In this document: positions 14,201 through 26,400 of the stretch, piece after piece
How positions within the stretch are numbered: the stretch's first letter is position 1
Layout of the letters: every line of letters starts with the position of its first letter
Assembly (NCBI RefSeq): GCF_004379255.2
Contig: NC_056047.1
Span: forward strand, 16,940,293 to 17,004,292
DNA length: 64,000 nt
Reading direction: 5' to 3'
Source of the DNA: Salvia splendens
Taxonomy: Eukaryota > Streptophyta > Magnoliopsida > Lamiales > Lamiaceae
The notes under the pieces: generated by a model
Database searches by the model: none
What the model saw: only the letters and a program-made list of their open reading frames with translations
Told to the model about the DNA's origin: nothing
Made by a program: the position numbers and the translations under genes

Positions 14201-16151
14201 TTAACTTCAACAGATGATGCTTCAGCTAGTTCGTCGCTGCCAGAACCACGACATGCTGCTCCTCTGGAGCCTGTCGAGGTCCCTGACACCGATGGTAGCG
14301 TGCACAGCACTCCGCAGCCATCCGAACGTCCCAGCCGCAGGCTGAACCGCACACCACGACGCCCACAGAGATGTCCTCAAGCATTGGACGAGGCTCGCTT
14401 TGTGGATCAAGTTTCCGGTAAGGTGGTAGATCATCTGGTCCAGCTTCTCGTTCCCCAGATGAAGCAGTGGATAAATGACCGGTTTGATCAGGTTCGAATT
14501 GATTATTCAATATTTTAGTTTTCCATTCTATCACCATTTGTTGCAATTCTTTGCTAGTGTTGCTTAAAATTGTGAACACAATCTCAAAGTTTACTTCATT
14601 AACACTAAAACTAACTAGAACACTTGTGCTTTTTTTATGAAGGTTGGTTAATTTTTTTCACTTTTATTATCCAAAGTTACTTCTAATAAAGTGAGACACT
14701 TTTTAATAATTCAACTAACATTCTCTTCTCAATAACCTTGAGCAATAAAATTGGGACATTTAAAATAGAATTGGAGGAGTACATTGTAACTCTTTATTTT
14801 TCATACAAGAAGCAATTTTTTGAGTGGCCTTACTAAATTATCATTTTATGTGACGGTGATCAGATGGAAAAACCTCAAGGTTGCAACGCAAAAAGTGCTA
14901 AAGCTGATGCTGAGATTGCCGTCAAGAATAAAAAGAAGAAGAAATCCTTTGGTGGGGGATCATCTTCAATGTAATTCTTGCACTATTGCTTTTGTTCATA
15001 GTAGGGTATGATGATCTCTGAGGTTAGTTAGGATTTGGGTTAAATGCTGTCAACTTTTTTTTTATGATTCTTTCCAGGTTAGACACTGGTGTAGCTGGCG
15101 ACGGAATATCAAGTTCTAATCAAGAGGATTCCGTGATGCCTAGTGAGAGAAGTCGAGAAAAACGCGATGTCCCCATTCGGCCTCATAGCTATGCTAACAA
15201 GGTAATGCATAGCAATTATTTATGATGAAAGGAATATGATTTCACCACAAAAAAATAACGGATAAGGACATTTTTTAATTCCGTTAAGGACACTATTTAA
15301 TGTTGTTAAATATATCAAATGCGCTTTAAAAAGCGTCCTTATTCGTAGCGTGCCAAATAATTAGAGACGCATGTATTCAATGCGTCACTAATTTAAGCAC
15401 GCTTTATTTTGCGTCTCAAATGTGGGCTATTTGTTAAATTTTCCAACGCAAATGATTGCGTCCATAATTTTGCGTCTTTATATGATATATTTGTTGTAGT
15501 GTTTGATGATTTTTGCCAATGTTAGTAATTTATTCACATATAAAAGCTGTATACTGAGATGGAAGTTAATTGAACATATCATGTGGATACTGTGAAGATG
15601 TTGTTGAACTTTGTCCAAGTGAATGCAAATGCTTTTTTATTCAAAATAATTTTTATTTTTAACTCCTCTTTCTTGCCCTTGATGCAGCCAGTAAAGTCTG
15701 AGATGAAGCAGAATCCAGGTGAAAACTATATGCCTTATATTGCAACTCAATCCTTACATATCATGGAACTATTTCATGAATTTGTACTTTTCTAGTTGAA
15801 GCCAACCCTTATTCAAGCAAGACGATGACGACAAAGAGGTTGAAAACGAAGAAGTGTCCTACGTCCAACGAAGAAACAAGTGATGGTGATGTTAACGAGG
15901 GGAGCAAATCACCTTCTGGCGACGAGAGGAGGAGGAAGAAGAAGAAGAGGAGCAAGAAACGGAAGCAGAAGTATTGGCAGTCGAGTTCGGCCGAAAGCTC
16001 AAGTAGTGACGGTGATCGGAGGAGGAGAAATAGACGCAAGTGTCGTCGGGAAAGTTCCTCCGAGTCGTCCGATTTCGGCCGTCGATCCAGTCGGCGGCAC
16101 CATCGTTCCCGTCAGAGCCACCATCGCCACGATCGACATCACGCCGATTGA
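11226..16151 (+). CDS. Reduced tandem paralogue of the CIR-like gene, core domains lost
   Basis: Six segments bounded by GT/AG sites match the upstream CIR-like gene in order: 11226-11291, 11503-11547, 14864-14970, 15078-15201, 15688-15718 and 15796-16151. They join without a stop into 242 aa. Shared marks are HRRAEE at the end of exon 1, a CNAKSAKA block matching YNAESAKA, an exon ending SSSM before LDTGVAG, MPSERSREKRD matching MPNEESRLKRD, and the final K-rich/SR tail with EGSKSPSGDERR matching EGSESSSGDERR. Missing are the WHPLSYPNQRR/RKWIAEQ core, the exon matching CIR exon 4, and the whole zinc knuckle. The second exon matches only weakly. The third intron-sized gap (11548-14863) holds a TRIM, a MITE and a DUF1985 gene. 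It is either a decaying pseudogene or a small expressed nuclear protein; the open frame slightly favours the latter. Confidence 0.6.
11687..12033 (+). mobile_element. TRIM-type miniature LTR retrotransposon
   Basis: Two direct repeats of about 120 bp (11687-11807 and about 11914-12033) share the core CACATCGACTTGGTAACGAT and a CCTATATAAG promoter-like motif. Immediately after the left copy is TGGTATCAGAGC (11809-11820), the initiator-tRNA-Met primer site. A purine-rich GTGAGGGGGCGCG precedes the right copy. The interior is only about 100 bp and non-coding, which fits a terminal-repeat retrotransposon in miniature. Flanks AAGCGG and AAGTGG could be an imperfect target duplication. Confidence 0.8.
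12034..12247. repeat. Degenerate MITE with GTGGGAC-type ends
   Basis: GTGGGACG near the left end and GTGGGACGTAGGGGAG near the right, around an AT-rich interior, resemble the GTCCC-ended MITEs seen elsewhere in the window. Both copies read the same way, so the inverted structure is not clean. Confidence 0.4.
12877..14491 (+). CDS. DUF1985-domain protein, transposon-associated, lacking the Ulp1 part
   Basis: Three exons join in frame: 12877-13584, 13663-13800 and 14009-14491 (443 codons). No ATG was found at the 5' side, so the first exon is probably partial and preceded by an unseen exon. Seen: ELWFHVGETNIRFAIAEYALVTGLHFG (given in parts: ELWFHV, IRFAIAEYALVTGL), VLVEDLDQWNSFPWG and IWAYEAIP, the landmarks of the DUF1985 domain as I remember it. 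A basic, proline- and arginine-rich linker follows. Known: DUF1985 occurs in plant proteins often joined to a C-terminal Ulp1-like cysteine protease and carried by Mutator-like elements. No protease His/Asp/Cys block was found before 14860, so this copy is truncated. It sits, on the same strand, inside an intron-sized gap of the reduced CIR paralogue. No terminal inverted repeats were identified. Confidence 0.65.
15243..15501. mobile_element. Small non-autonomous CACTA (En/Spm-type) element
   Basis: The left end reads CACCACAAAAA and the right end TTTGTTGTAGTG, the reverse complement of a CACTACAACAAA end. A 3-bp TTT flanks both sides as the expected target duplication. The interior holds repeated GCGTC/GACGC-type motifs typical of CACTA subterminal repeats. 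It is 259 bp, has no coding capacity, and lies in an intron of the reduced CIR paralogue. Confidence 0.75.
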
Positions 16152-17296
16152 TCAGCCTCTTTCAGTGATGTAGGTGTTATGTTTTGAACTATGCATTAGC
16201 AGAGTTGAGAGTAATTTCTTTATGCATGGAATTTCTAGGTAACTTAATTTTGAGCCTTACTAAATGTTTGATATTTTGTGGCTACTTAATTTTGAGATGC
16301 ATTACCCTAAACCTAAACTCTAGCATTACCTTGATGAAGTTGATGTTTTATGGCTGCTTGGTTTTTAGATATATTACCTAATTAGGCTTGTGATTAAGGT
16401 TGTAATTTGCGACTTTATGTGGTCTTTAGTTCAATTCCTATGTTTTTAATCATTGGTTAATCCAAACAAGAAACACAAATGCCCCCTCCAGGTTGCAGAT
16501 GTCCTTATACTCCTCTAAAAAATTAAAGAATCCATGCTAAAAGGTTAATTGGAGAAAGAAAAACGTATGAAAGAGAATAAAACAAGACGGAAAAAAGAAG
16601 GTGAAAAATAAGAGAAAGTAGTTTGAGACGGTATGAAATTGAATAGAATGCACTAGAATGAGACCTAGTAAGTAGTACTCCCTCCGCCGCTACTAAGAAG
16701 ACACACTTCCTTATTAGTGAGTCCCGAATAAGATGTTACATTTATATTTTTTAATAAAGTAATTTTTTTCTCTAATTAATACACTAAATTAGTTTTCTCT
16801 TTTTAATTAAAATATCAGACTATCTATTTTTAAAATTTAATACTTATATCAATTTTTTTTCACCAACTAAACATATTCATCAACTTATAAATTTTTTGTC
16901 GACTAAAAAATTGTATCATCTTAGCGGGGACGAAGAGAGTATTTTTCTGGTTAATGCTGGAATAGAGCTTTTAAATGGCCATAGGGAAAGTCGCGTAGAC
17001 TGTAGAGAGAGTCGCTCTATACCGAACCCGACATCTCCCGTTTTCACCCGACCCGTTACCATCCTGAAACATAAGGGCATAACCCGACCCGAATAGACAT
17101 TCACCCAACCCATCCCCGAATTTCGCATCTCTCTCTCTAACAAAGGGCATCTCATCGCAGCTCGGACGGAGCCGATTCGCCGGCAGCCGCTGCCCTTCAC
17201 CTCCTACGGATAATCTCTAGAATAGATATCCTCGTTTTGAGTTTTCTCTGATTTTTACTATTTATCGACACTCGATATCGAGCTTCTCTAATTTTT
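16152..17296. other. Intergenic, with one MITE and the SKIP31 promoter
   Basis: Contains the 3' end of the CIR paralogue, a MITE (16678-16939), and from about 16960 a GC-richer stretch with ACCCGACCCG-type runs and CT repeats that should be the 5' leader of the F-box gene. No other gene is supported. Confidence 0.5.
16678..16939. mobile_element. Stowaway-like MITE
   Basis: Ends CTCCCTCCGCCGCTACTAAG and, inverted, CTTAGCGGGGACGAAGAGAG, flanked by TA on both sides. Length is 262 bp with an AT-rich non-coding interior. TA duplication and CTCCCTCCG-type ends point to the Tc1/mariner-derived Stowaway class. Confidence 0.75.
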
Positions 17297-20200
17297 ATGG
17301 CTTCCGATGACGAAGATGCGAGTCTCGTTCATTTCCTCGAATCCGAAGTCCTATCTGGACTCTCCGAAGTGGTATACATCTCTTTTGGTTTTTTAATTTT
17401 TTTTTTGTAATAATTTTCAGTTTTTTTTAATGCAATTTTTTCATGATATATGTTTAAATCTATTTTCTGGATTGATATGCTACGAATTTAATGATATATG
17501 TTGAACTGCATATGTTTTCTGCGTTCAACTGTGTTATTGATATGCTTATAAGTTGTCGTTTAATCATTTTAGCTTTCTTCAATGGGAAAGAAGTGTTATA
17601 GTATTGTTCAACTATTATAGAGATTGATGTGCTGATAAGCTTAATTTAGAGATTTTGAAAGCCAGATTTTATTATTATTATTTTACTTTTAATATGCACT
17701 AGTGACCTAATTTATGATAATTTGTTTCTATTTATCTGAATAAAAGTGTGACTCTGTTTGGAGTCAAAGATTTTTTTTATATAAGTTGTATTTCATGTCT
17801 TTGATTAGACTAGTATAGACTAATACATTGCTTGTCTCAATTGTGTATTTTTTCCATTATGAAAAGTAAATGTCCTCTTAAGGTAGCAATATATTGAATA
17901 TTGATGTATGTATAATAGTTGTTAGATTGTCAGGAAATACTATACCCTCTCAGGGGATATTTCTATTCTCTTTTCATTATTGTTGCATGCAATATCATTA
18001 TGGGCTTCTATTTAGAAAATTGTCATTTTGCTACTTTGTTGGTTCATACAATGTGTTAAGAGAGTGAGTCTAGATTGGCATATATGATATATGTGTGAAT
18101 CCGTTCGTCAATGTATATATAATTTGCTACCTTTGCAAATTTAGATATGTGGGATCCCTTTATATTGATGTATTACTCTTAAGTATTCTTTATTGGATAA
18201 AAGAAATAATTCCCAACACACAATTGTAATTGGATCTTTTGGAATGTGTGTGTGTGGCAGGAAGAGGAAGAAAGAGACGTGAAGAGACCGCGTGCTGAGG
18301 AGGGGCAACTAAGTGATCAAGAAGAGGAGGAGCAGCAGGAAGCAAAGAAAATAAGAATCGGCGAGGGTGAAATTAGTGATGAAGAACTTTCAAGGGTGCT
18401 GCGGTCAACGTCCTCATCATCACTGTCATCTGTTGAGCTGGAAACTGAAGTAAAAACTGTATCTTCACCTCCAAAAGGAAGCGAGACTGTCATATCTGGC
18501 AATAGCAGTCGTGGGAGGCATGTCATGGAAAGCAAACCTGCCCCAAAGAGGATTGAGACTGGGATTTTCAGCCACATCCCTCCTGAGTTGTTGTATCACA
18601 TCCTCAAATTTCTCTCTTCTGAGGTTACAAGAATATTTTAGCATTTGTCGAACCTTATTCTGTTAAGTATCTTAACTGATCGAGCTATAATTTCTGATAA
18701 TTGGAATGCAGGATCTTGTTTCTTGCACGTTGGTTTGTAGGTTCATGAGTTTTGCTGCTTCAGATGAGTCACTGTGGCGTCGCTTGTTAGTATTATTCCC
18801 CCTTTTTTTCTGAAGCAGTTTGACATCATCTGCTCGTTTACAAAAATATGCACCCTTTCCTCTCTTGTAGATATTGTATGCGGTGGGGTCTGCTGCCTCC
18901 GAAAAAGCCACGAGAATGTGCGTGGAAGAACCTTTACATCAAGGTAGTTTTCCTCCAAAGATCTGGCTTAATACTGACCCAATAATTTGAGATTATTTTC
19001 GTTATAGCTTTCAACAATTGCATTTTTGAGATTGAAACTGAGGCTACTCAGCTGTTTTTTTTTTCTTGTTTTGCAGCGTGATGAAGAAGACATGGCAGAG
19101 TTTGTGCGAAGCTGCCCGACTGAATTCAAAGAATATTACATCCAAATGCAGGTGGCCAAGAGAAGCCAAGCACCTAATCGTTCTCAGGTGAAAAAAATTA
19201 AGTGTTCTGATGTAGAGTTTTGTTATACTTGCCGATGTGCTTGATTGCTCACATTGTATGTTGACGTTCTCCTGATTAAATATAAGAACCAGTTAAGTTA
19301 AAGTTTCAGTAATCATAACTCATAAGTGATGAATGGCCATGTATTCCTTCAGCAACTTAAAATATTCACCATTTATATTATATGGCATGTCAATAGCAAG
19401 AGGCTTTTAATGAGGGAAACCAATGTAGGACACTAGGACTGTATCCTGGACTCCCATGATCTTCCAACCCTGCAGTCCGAAATGTTACCAGAAGGCTTCT
19501 ATTTTAGTTAGAATTTAGAAATTAATGGAGGATCTACCTGTTATTGTAAACAAACTAAATTAACTTATTAATACTTAATTCACACTTACAACATCTATAT
19601 ATATATACAGGGTACAGTTATACTACAAACTCCTCTCCCCCTCAAAAGTATAAAATACGACCTATTATACTACCATGGTGAATTCATTGTGAAAATTGAC
19701 AAATTCATAGTATTAATTGTTTTTGTGCCCACCATGGGGCTTGAACCCATGATAACAAGGTATTTTGATTAGATATAACATGCTAACAAATGATAATGAT
19801 GAATTCACAATTCGTAGGAAATCTACACAAATACATCACCGATTTAACGCAGATCTTCATAATGAGCCGATATAGTTCCTATTTTATAGTTAAAAAAAAA
19901 ATCTTATGTGATCCAGATCCTATGCATCTTTTGCAATATGGTGTTTATTTTTTATATCCTATTACACGTGTACTGTATAATCTTGGAAAAAAGGTGTACA
20001 TTTGAAGTATCTTCTATTTTTTGGGTTATGTGTAATAAATAGCTTGATGTTTAGGTGAATGATGACCGTATAATTCTTGATAAGACTCTTGCTGATCAAG
20101 TGTCCATTTGGAAGAGTAGCAGAGGCCTAACTGAAACAGCAGTACCCAATCACGCTTGCTCCGGAGAAAACTGCACTTACTATCAAATCGGAGATGTATT

Positions 20201-21238
20201 TGTGTGTGAGAAGACTGGGAATGTTCATGGTAAGGCCGTCCTTCTGTTTTGGTCAGAGACACGATGCAAACTTTGATTAAAAAAATTGTTTCTTCTCATT
20301 TCAATATTTGACAAGGATGATATAGACTGTTGACTTTCCCTTCTGTTTGTGTAGTCTGTGATGATACATGTAAAGATGTTATCATGGACCCTACAAATGA
20401 ACTCTTGGTCTGCACCATCTCTGGCCGATGTTTTGATCGATTAATCTCACCAGATGAAATGGAACCTGATGTGGTAAGACATTTTTCCATGTAATTGGTG
20501 GACAGATTTTTTCTATTGGTTTCTTACTGTTTGTATAAGTGATTTAGCAGTGTTTTTTTTATCGCATTCATGAAGCTCCACAGAAGGTATTGGGAGGGGT
20601 GGGGAATGAATCGTGCTTCTTGTTAGTTGTCACAATTTGGAGACTCTCCCTACCGTAGATGTATGATGCACCATCCTGTAAAAATGGTCTCATACAGTAT
20701 AGTATCTACAGATAATTTGCGTAAGGGTATAGTTCAGGCACAATAGATAGCCATAAGATAGTTAGTCGAGACTGTACGAAATAAATTATGAAGGATCATA
20801 GCGCTTGGCATGTTGCATATCCTTTCTTTCATTGTGTAGAAGTCATTCTTTGCTCGCATCGTTTCCGTTCTTTCTGATATATTTTTCTCCTGCTAGTATT
20901 TCTAATTCTTAAACATCTTTCTGTGACAATTGTAACGGCTGTGGGTCTCTTAATGAAACCGGATGATTTTGGGGCTAATGGTTTCTGAATATTTTTTTGT
21001 CGAAAATTCAGGAGCAACAGCAAGCTGCTGCTAACGATGAAGCGGAGCCTTTTATGGGATCTGGTCGTTTTGGTACGTGTATGCTACACATTGTCTCGTA
21101 AATGAACAGATTTTTCTCGCTCCCATGTACCCTATTTGTGATTTTTACTGTGTAATTCGTGCACCAGCTCGGGCATATTTACTGGGATATAACTGTGATG
21201 ATGAGAAAGAGTTGGAGGCTGCATTGAGGTTTTGCTGA
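17297..21238 (+). CDS. SKIP31: F-box protein, SKIP31-like
   Basis: Nine exons join in frame into 373 aa: 17297-17371, 18261-18623, 18712-18785, 18871-18943, 19077-19187, 20055-20229, 20355-20473, 21012-21072 and 21168-21238. The ATG at 17297 follows a CT-rich leader. Seen: an acidic N-terminal region with two related modules ([15 protein letters not shown] and [14 protein letters not shown]); an F-box at about 127-172 beginning [17 protein letters not shown] and ending ESLWRRL; then a conserved cysteine-rich region at about 265-315 with [21 protein letters not shown] and [13 protein letters not shown]; and a short tail ending in ALRFC. The order and the cysteine block match Arabidopsis SKIP31 as I remember it. 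Known: F-box proteins bind SKP1 and supply substrate choice in SCF ubiquitin ligases. The substrate is not readable here. Introns 1 (about 0.9 kb) and 5 (about 0.87 kb) are the longest. No break was seen. Confidence 0.9.
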
Positions 21239-21809
21239 TTTAGGTTCGTCTCTCAATTCTAGCTTCTACATGGTTTCGGAATCGTTGAAATAACATGGTG
21301 ATGTATTTATGAGGGACACTTTAGCTGGTCACCTTCAAGTGTTTTCTTGTGAAGAAGAAGCTATATATGTATTTAATGTATCAGCCTAAAGAATGGATAT
21401 TCTCTCATCTTGCATATTTGCTTAGTTGTTTGTGTGTTTTATCTTAAATTAAGGAAAACTTGAGCATGGTGTTTGATAGGTATATAATTCGGACGAAACC
21501 CAACAAATTTGACTGCAAAATGGGATGTATATTGTTTTGTTAGATGTCTATTTATCTTTACAACCAAGAGAAAAATCATGAGTTGTGTAAATGCTCATGC
21601 TTAAATAAATTTCATGAATTGTAATTCTAATATTAAAGCGAAGGGAACTAGTTGGATTCTAGTTCAGTTAAATTTATAGTACGACTAACATATAGCCTTC
21701 TCAAAATTTGATGTCAGGCAAACCGGTCTATGATTTTATTACCAAAATGTTTGTACTCCTCCATCCATATGAATATATCAATTCATTTATATATATATTT
21801 TTTTGGGAT

Positions 21810-22056
21810 GTGATCAAATGCAAATTCTAAATATTGTATAAACTCTAAGCTATGATCTGGATCGTTAGAAAATGTCAACAGATGACGAAATAACAGCAAT
21901 AAAAAATGTCAACACAGTGTCAACGGTTGAAGCTGTGTTGCCATTATGTTGACAATATGGTGATATTTTTTGTTGCTATTATATTTGTTAATATTTTTTA
22001 ACGATTCAGATTATAGTTTAAAGTGTGTACAATATTTAGACATTGCATTTTAACAA
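21810..22056. mobile_element. MITE, family shared with 43631-43821
   Basis: Inverted termini: AAATGCAAATTCTAAATATTGTA at the left (first part AAATGCAAATTCTAA) pairs with TTAGACATTGCATTTT read in reverse at the right. The next block, TATGATCTGGATCGTTAGAAAA, also pairs with the right arm. A second copy of the same family lies at 43631-43821. No clear target duplication was found. Confidence 0.65.
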
Positions 22057-22822
22057 GTTTTGAAATTAGAAAGGAAGGTCTATTCATTACGTACTTATAT
22101 ATGCTGCTTAGCTGGCACATGTCGTTGTTTATTGATTTCTTCATTCCAACTCTAGTGTAATTTCTAACTATGTTTGATATATATTTAAATAATACGCTTA
22201 CATTGTATTGCAATTTTGTGATGAGTTAGTTTATAGTAAATTATTAACCTTGTATTCCACGACACAAATTTAAAATGTCACTTTTCATGTAAATAGTCCA
22301 TGAGACTATCACTATCTACCCATTTTGTTGATCCGTGAGTTATTAAGGTTTAAGTCGATGAACTATTTATTTATCATAAAAGGGGAATATTATGTATATA
22401 AGGAAAATGAGAGTACCACGGGACACTTCCATAGCAATAAAAAACAGCTACTACAAGTTATCTGTAAAGCCCAGAAATGACTTGGAATGAAAGCGATTGT
22501 TCATGTTTGATTTTTACACGGTAATCATTTCAATGTATATAATTAATTTCATAATTATTTCTTGATTATTTAGAGACTAATGGGCTATTGTCGAATTAGA
22601 TTATAAAATTATGTTAGGTTTAATAAGGATGTAATTGAGTTCTTTCAAAATTACTGCTCGCAATTGAAGGAGAGAATTTTATATGGATCTTAATTATAAG
22701 AAAACACATTTAGCCAAATATGTAATCTGAGTACATGTATAATCTAAACACACCTTAGTTATAACTATAAAATGTAGCTCAATTGACTCATGCAATATAG
22801 TAAACCTTAAAAAAAATATTCA

Positions 22823-23030
22823 CTCCCTCTTTTAAAAATATAAGTTTGTGAAGCAACACAAATTTTAATATACAATTGGGAAAGTAAGAGAAATATAAGG
22901 AAAAAATGACAGTAGAATATGAGTCCCACTTCAACAAAGAGAAAAAAAAATCTTAAAATAGAAAATTTGTATTTTTAAGAGACAAACCAAAATGAAAGTA
23001 ATTTCTATTTTTAATGACAAATATGGAGTA
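22823..23030. repeat. Possible degenerate Stowaway-like MITE
   Basis: CACTCCCTCTTTTAAAAATA at the left and ATGACAAATATGGAGTAT at the right are weakly inverted, and the interior has the GAGTCCCACTT motif common in these plant MITEs. The ends are too diverged for certainty. Confidence 0.4.
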
Positions 23031-23459
23031 TAATTATAGATTTGTTATATATAAGTATTTACATTTAGAATTTGGAGTGGTGTGTCAACTAGCCACCCAG
23101 CATGAGGATATCAATAATCAATAAACTAGTCACCTAGTAGTAATGAACTACTACTAACATTATTCTTCGAGAAATTGAGAGATATTAACTTAACTTAATT
23201 TTTCAAACAAAATAAAAATGATCTCTTTAAATATACAAACTTCTAGGTAACTGTTCTGTATTTGAGTAAAAAGTTTTGATTTATGTACAAGACAACAATT
23301 GAGTGAAAATTCATGTATTTAGACACATTTATCTCTAATGATTTTTTTACAATTATAGCTTCTATATATTTAAATCCTAACAATATTTTTAAGATTAAAT
23401 AATGTTAATTTTTGTTTTATTCTGTGTGATTTACATTATATTAGAAGTTTGCTTGTAGA

Positions 23460-26400
23460 TGTAACAACCCGAACTTTCGTACTTTATTATAATTATTAGC
23501 CTAAAGATAAATAATAAGTGATCGTTGTAGCATTCGAAATCTGCCATTTTCATGTATAATAATTGATCTTGGAATTATAAATAATCGTTGCTTAGTTCTC
23601 GAACGAATACTTCAAGTAAAAAAAAAAAAGTAACACTAAATAAAAAGTTATAATGTCCAGCATATCTCCGAAGTCCGCTAAATTACTATTATACAAATTT
23701 ATCAAATCCTTATCTATTACAATTAGAGAAAAGTTTACGCAGCCAGTTCAACGGTCGTGCTCGCACTCCAAGAAAGTCCGGTACATCATCACGGAAGACT
23801 ATGGATGTTATTTATTTTCCTACATCAAAGCCACGAGCTTAAACTGAGTTTTTCCTACACCAAATTAAATGAACAAGTGAATAATACTCAAATAATTAAA
23901 TTTATATATATAAAAAAAAGAATCTATATAATAATAATAATAATAATAAATAAATAGAATAAAATAATGTGTAACATTGGATAGATCCGAGAGAATATAT
24001 GCAATCATGCAGCATTTAATGGTGCATTAATTAGAGAGCAGGAGGAAATCATATCCTCTTACAGAATATTTTTTTTTTTAAAGATAAGTTTCACTAACAT
24101 CTTCCATCTTTTGTATAAGTACGTAGTTATCACAATAAATTTTCACCTCCACATCACTATCAACCACAAAATAGAGACTTTGTCCCCAAGTTTCATAAAC
24201 AAACTGCCAAAATGGAAGCAGCTGCCTCTCCTCACCTCTCCTCCTCCCCACTTTTCGACACCCAAAGTTTCACAAGGAAAGGGGTGCAGCGAGTAGTAGC
24301 AAGGAGCGAGAGGAGCCCCACAACAAAGAATAAATTACCAAGCAAGGTAACTTCACAACGCACTCTCCTTGCATCATGTGTAGAACAACCACAGTGTTAG
24401 CCAAGAATTTAGAAAATTCAATAGGAATCTCATCTCGTCGCAACAATAAGAATGACTCAGTGATCAAGAATCAAGCTCTTTACATGGCAATATAGGCTGC
24501 TAGAATTAAGCAGTACGATCCCTAAACTTTGAGCACCCAAGTATCAAAAGCAATAATCAATCCCTACAAGATCAAGGTGTAAACATCACAAATATTCAGG
24601 ACTTTCAACTTAGAAACTTAGATGCACTCGTAGTTACAGTAATAACTCAAATAATTGAGTAGAAGGGGAAGGGGGAAGGAGAACTTAGCTTTAGGTTGAG
24701 ACTGACGGGCTGCGGAGCAGCAATCGCTGCACGGTCACTGCGGAACAGCAGCAATCGCCACTCCGAACATCGGACGACAGTGAGCGGCGGCGCTGGTCGC
24801 CGAGAGAGAGAGAGAGGAACCGACGGAGAGAGGGCACCGATCCGCTGCTGTCCGGAGACGGCCGGTCTGCCGGGAGAAGGACGACGAAGCCGCCGCCTGC
24901 GCATGCACGGCGGCGGCGAATCTGGAAAGACGGAGGGGGGGATGGCGGCGCGACGGCGTGAGGCTGAGAGAGGGAGAGAAGGGGGAGAAGAGAGGGAGAA
25001 AGGAGCGCCGCCGCTCCGGCGGCCCCTGGTGGATCGGCGGCGACGGGGGAGAGAGGGGAGGGAGAGGGGCTGCTGTCGTGAGATTGATGAATGGGGGAGG
25101 AAGAAGACTTAGTTTTTTTTACATAGGGTTTTAATTGGGCTTATTTTACTTGGGCTAATGAATTAATTGGTTTTGGGCCATGAATATAATTAGCAATAGG
25201 CTATGCAAAATAAATCCGAGCCCAATCCACTTAAATTGTTTTGGGGCTTTAGAATATTAATTTGAGAGATAAGTGGAGAATTTGGGTTTTGTAAATAAAT
25301 CTTTGGGTTGATAATTGAATTAATTGTGGGGAATTGTTTAATTAATTTTAGAATATTTCCAAGGCCAAAATAAATATAAATTCTCGGTGGGAAATTATTA
25401 TGATAAGTTAACCGTGGGATTGAATAAATTTTTAGGAGTTATTTAATTAATTTCGAAATAATTTTTGAAGTATGAATAATTTATCCCAAGTCCGGAAAAC
25501 ATATAATTTTTCTTAACAAAGGGAAAATGGTTGCGATAATTCAATTATGCGCTTAAATAAATCTTGGGAATTTTGTTCGATATTATGATGGAAAATACGA
25601 GGAGCTAACGGAGGAATTATGGGCGTAAGCGGCCGACCGACATCACCCCGCGACGCCTCGGGCGGCCGCTAAGGAAATGGAAAGAAAGAGGGAGACGACG
25701 TTCTCAAGCCACAGAAATAATTAAGTTTAATAAAGAAGTGCTATTAATTAAATTTCTCAATTTAATTAATATGCAAGTTTCTAAAATTTTCTAACGGTGA
25801 ACAAATGATAAAAGAAATGAAGTAGGGGCATGCATTCCTATAAGTATGTGAATTTCTCGAGTCTTATTAGTACGTTGTTTGTTTTCAAAAAGGTTATCTC
25901 CGCAAGTAAGGTCGGAGTAAGAAATTCAAGTTAAAGGAACTAAACGAACCAGGTGAGCTTTTCTATACTAAGAATACAAATCGTATTTTATGAATACACG
26001 AACACCTGTCTGTGATTTTTAATGATGTTGTCTTGCCATAAATGTTTTGTGTATGATGCCTATCTGTTGGCTACGGCCAAGTGAATTATGAATGATGATA
26101 TAAGTCAAATTCGGGTCCCAGTGAGGGTGGTGTCCCCGCTCGGACTAGTGTACACAAGCTACCTCTGACATGTTAGTCAAAGCAGGTGACCGAGGAAGGT
26201 GGCCACCTTCCCGGCACAAGCTACCTCTCTCATGTTGGGCAGAGCAGGTGACCGAGGAAGGTGGCCACCTTCCCGGCACATGAATGTAAGGTGACCGTGG
26301 GAGAACACCATCTCCACGGCACAATGTGATCAGATATGGCAAGGAATGGAAAGAACTTAGACTGCGCAGTCGAATAAAGATTTTTAGTAAGCTCAGGTCT

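Larger units (their letters stand above)
21239..23459. other. Intergenic between SKIP31 and the large LTR element
   Basis: AT-rich, with the F-box 3' UTR and two MITE-like repeats (21810-22056 and 22823-23030). No gene is supported. Confidence 0.5.

Noticed and set aside
14820..15011. Separate small gene at this position
   Set aside because: Explained as an exon of the reduced CIR paralogue with matching splice sites.
19600..20040. Possible inserted repeat in intron 5 of the SKIP31-like gene, with a tRNA-like GGGCTTGAACCCATG motif
   Set aside because: No terminal repeats, target duplication or tRNA fold could be shown; too weak to call a SINE or MITE.
24696..25112. Open frame rich in R, G and E (and its repeats at 31119 and 32496)
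   Set aside because: It lies within the GC-rich part of the long LTR, occurs in each LTR copy, and resembles no protein; open by composition only.
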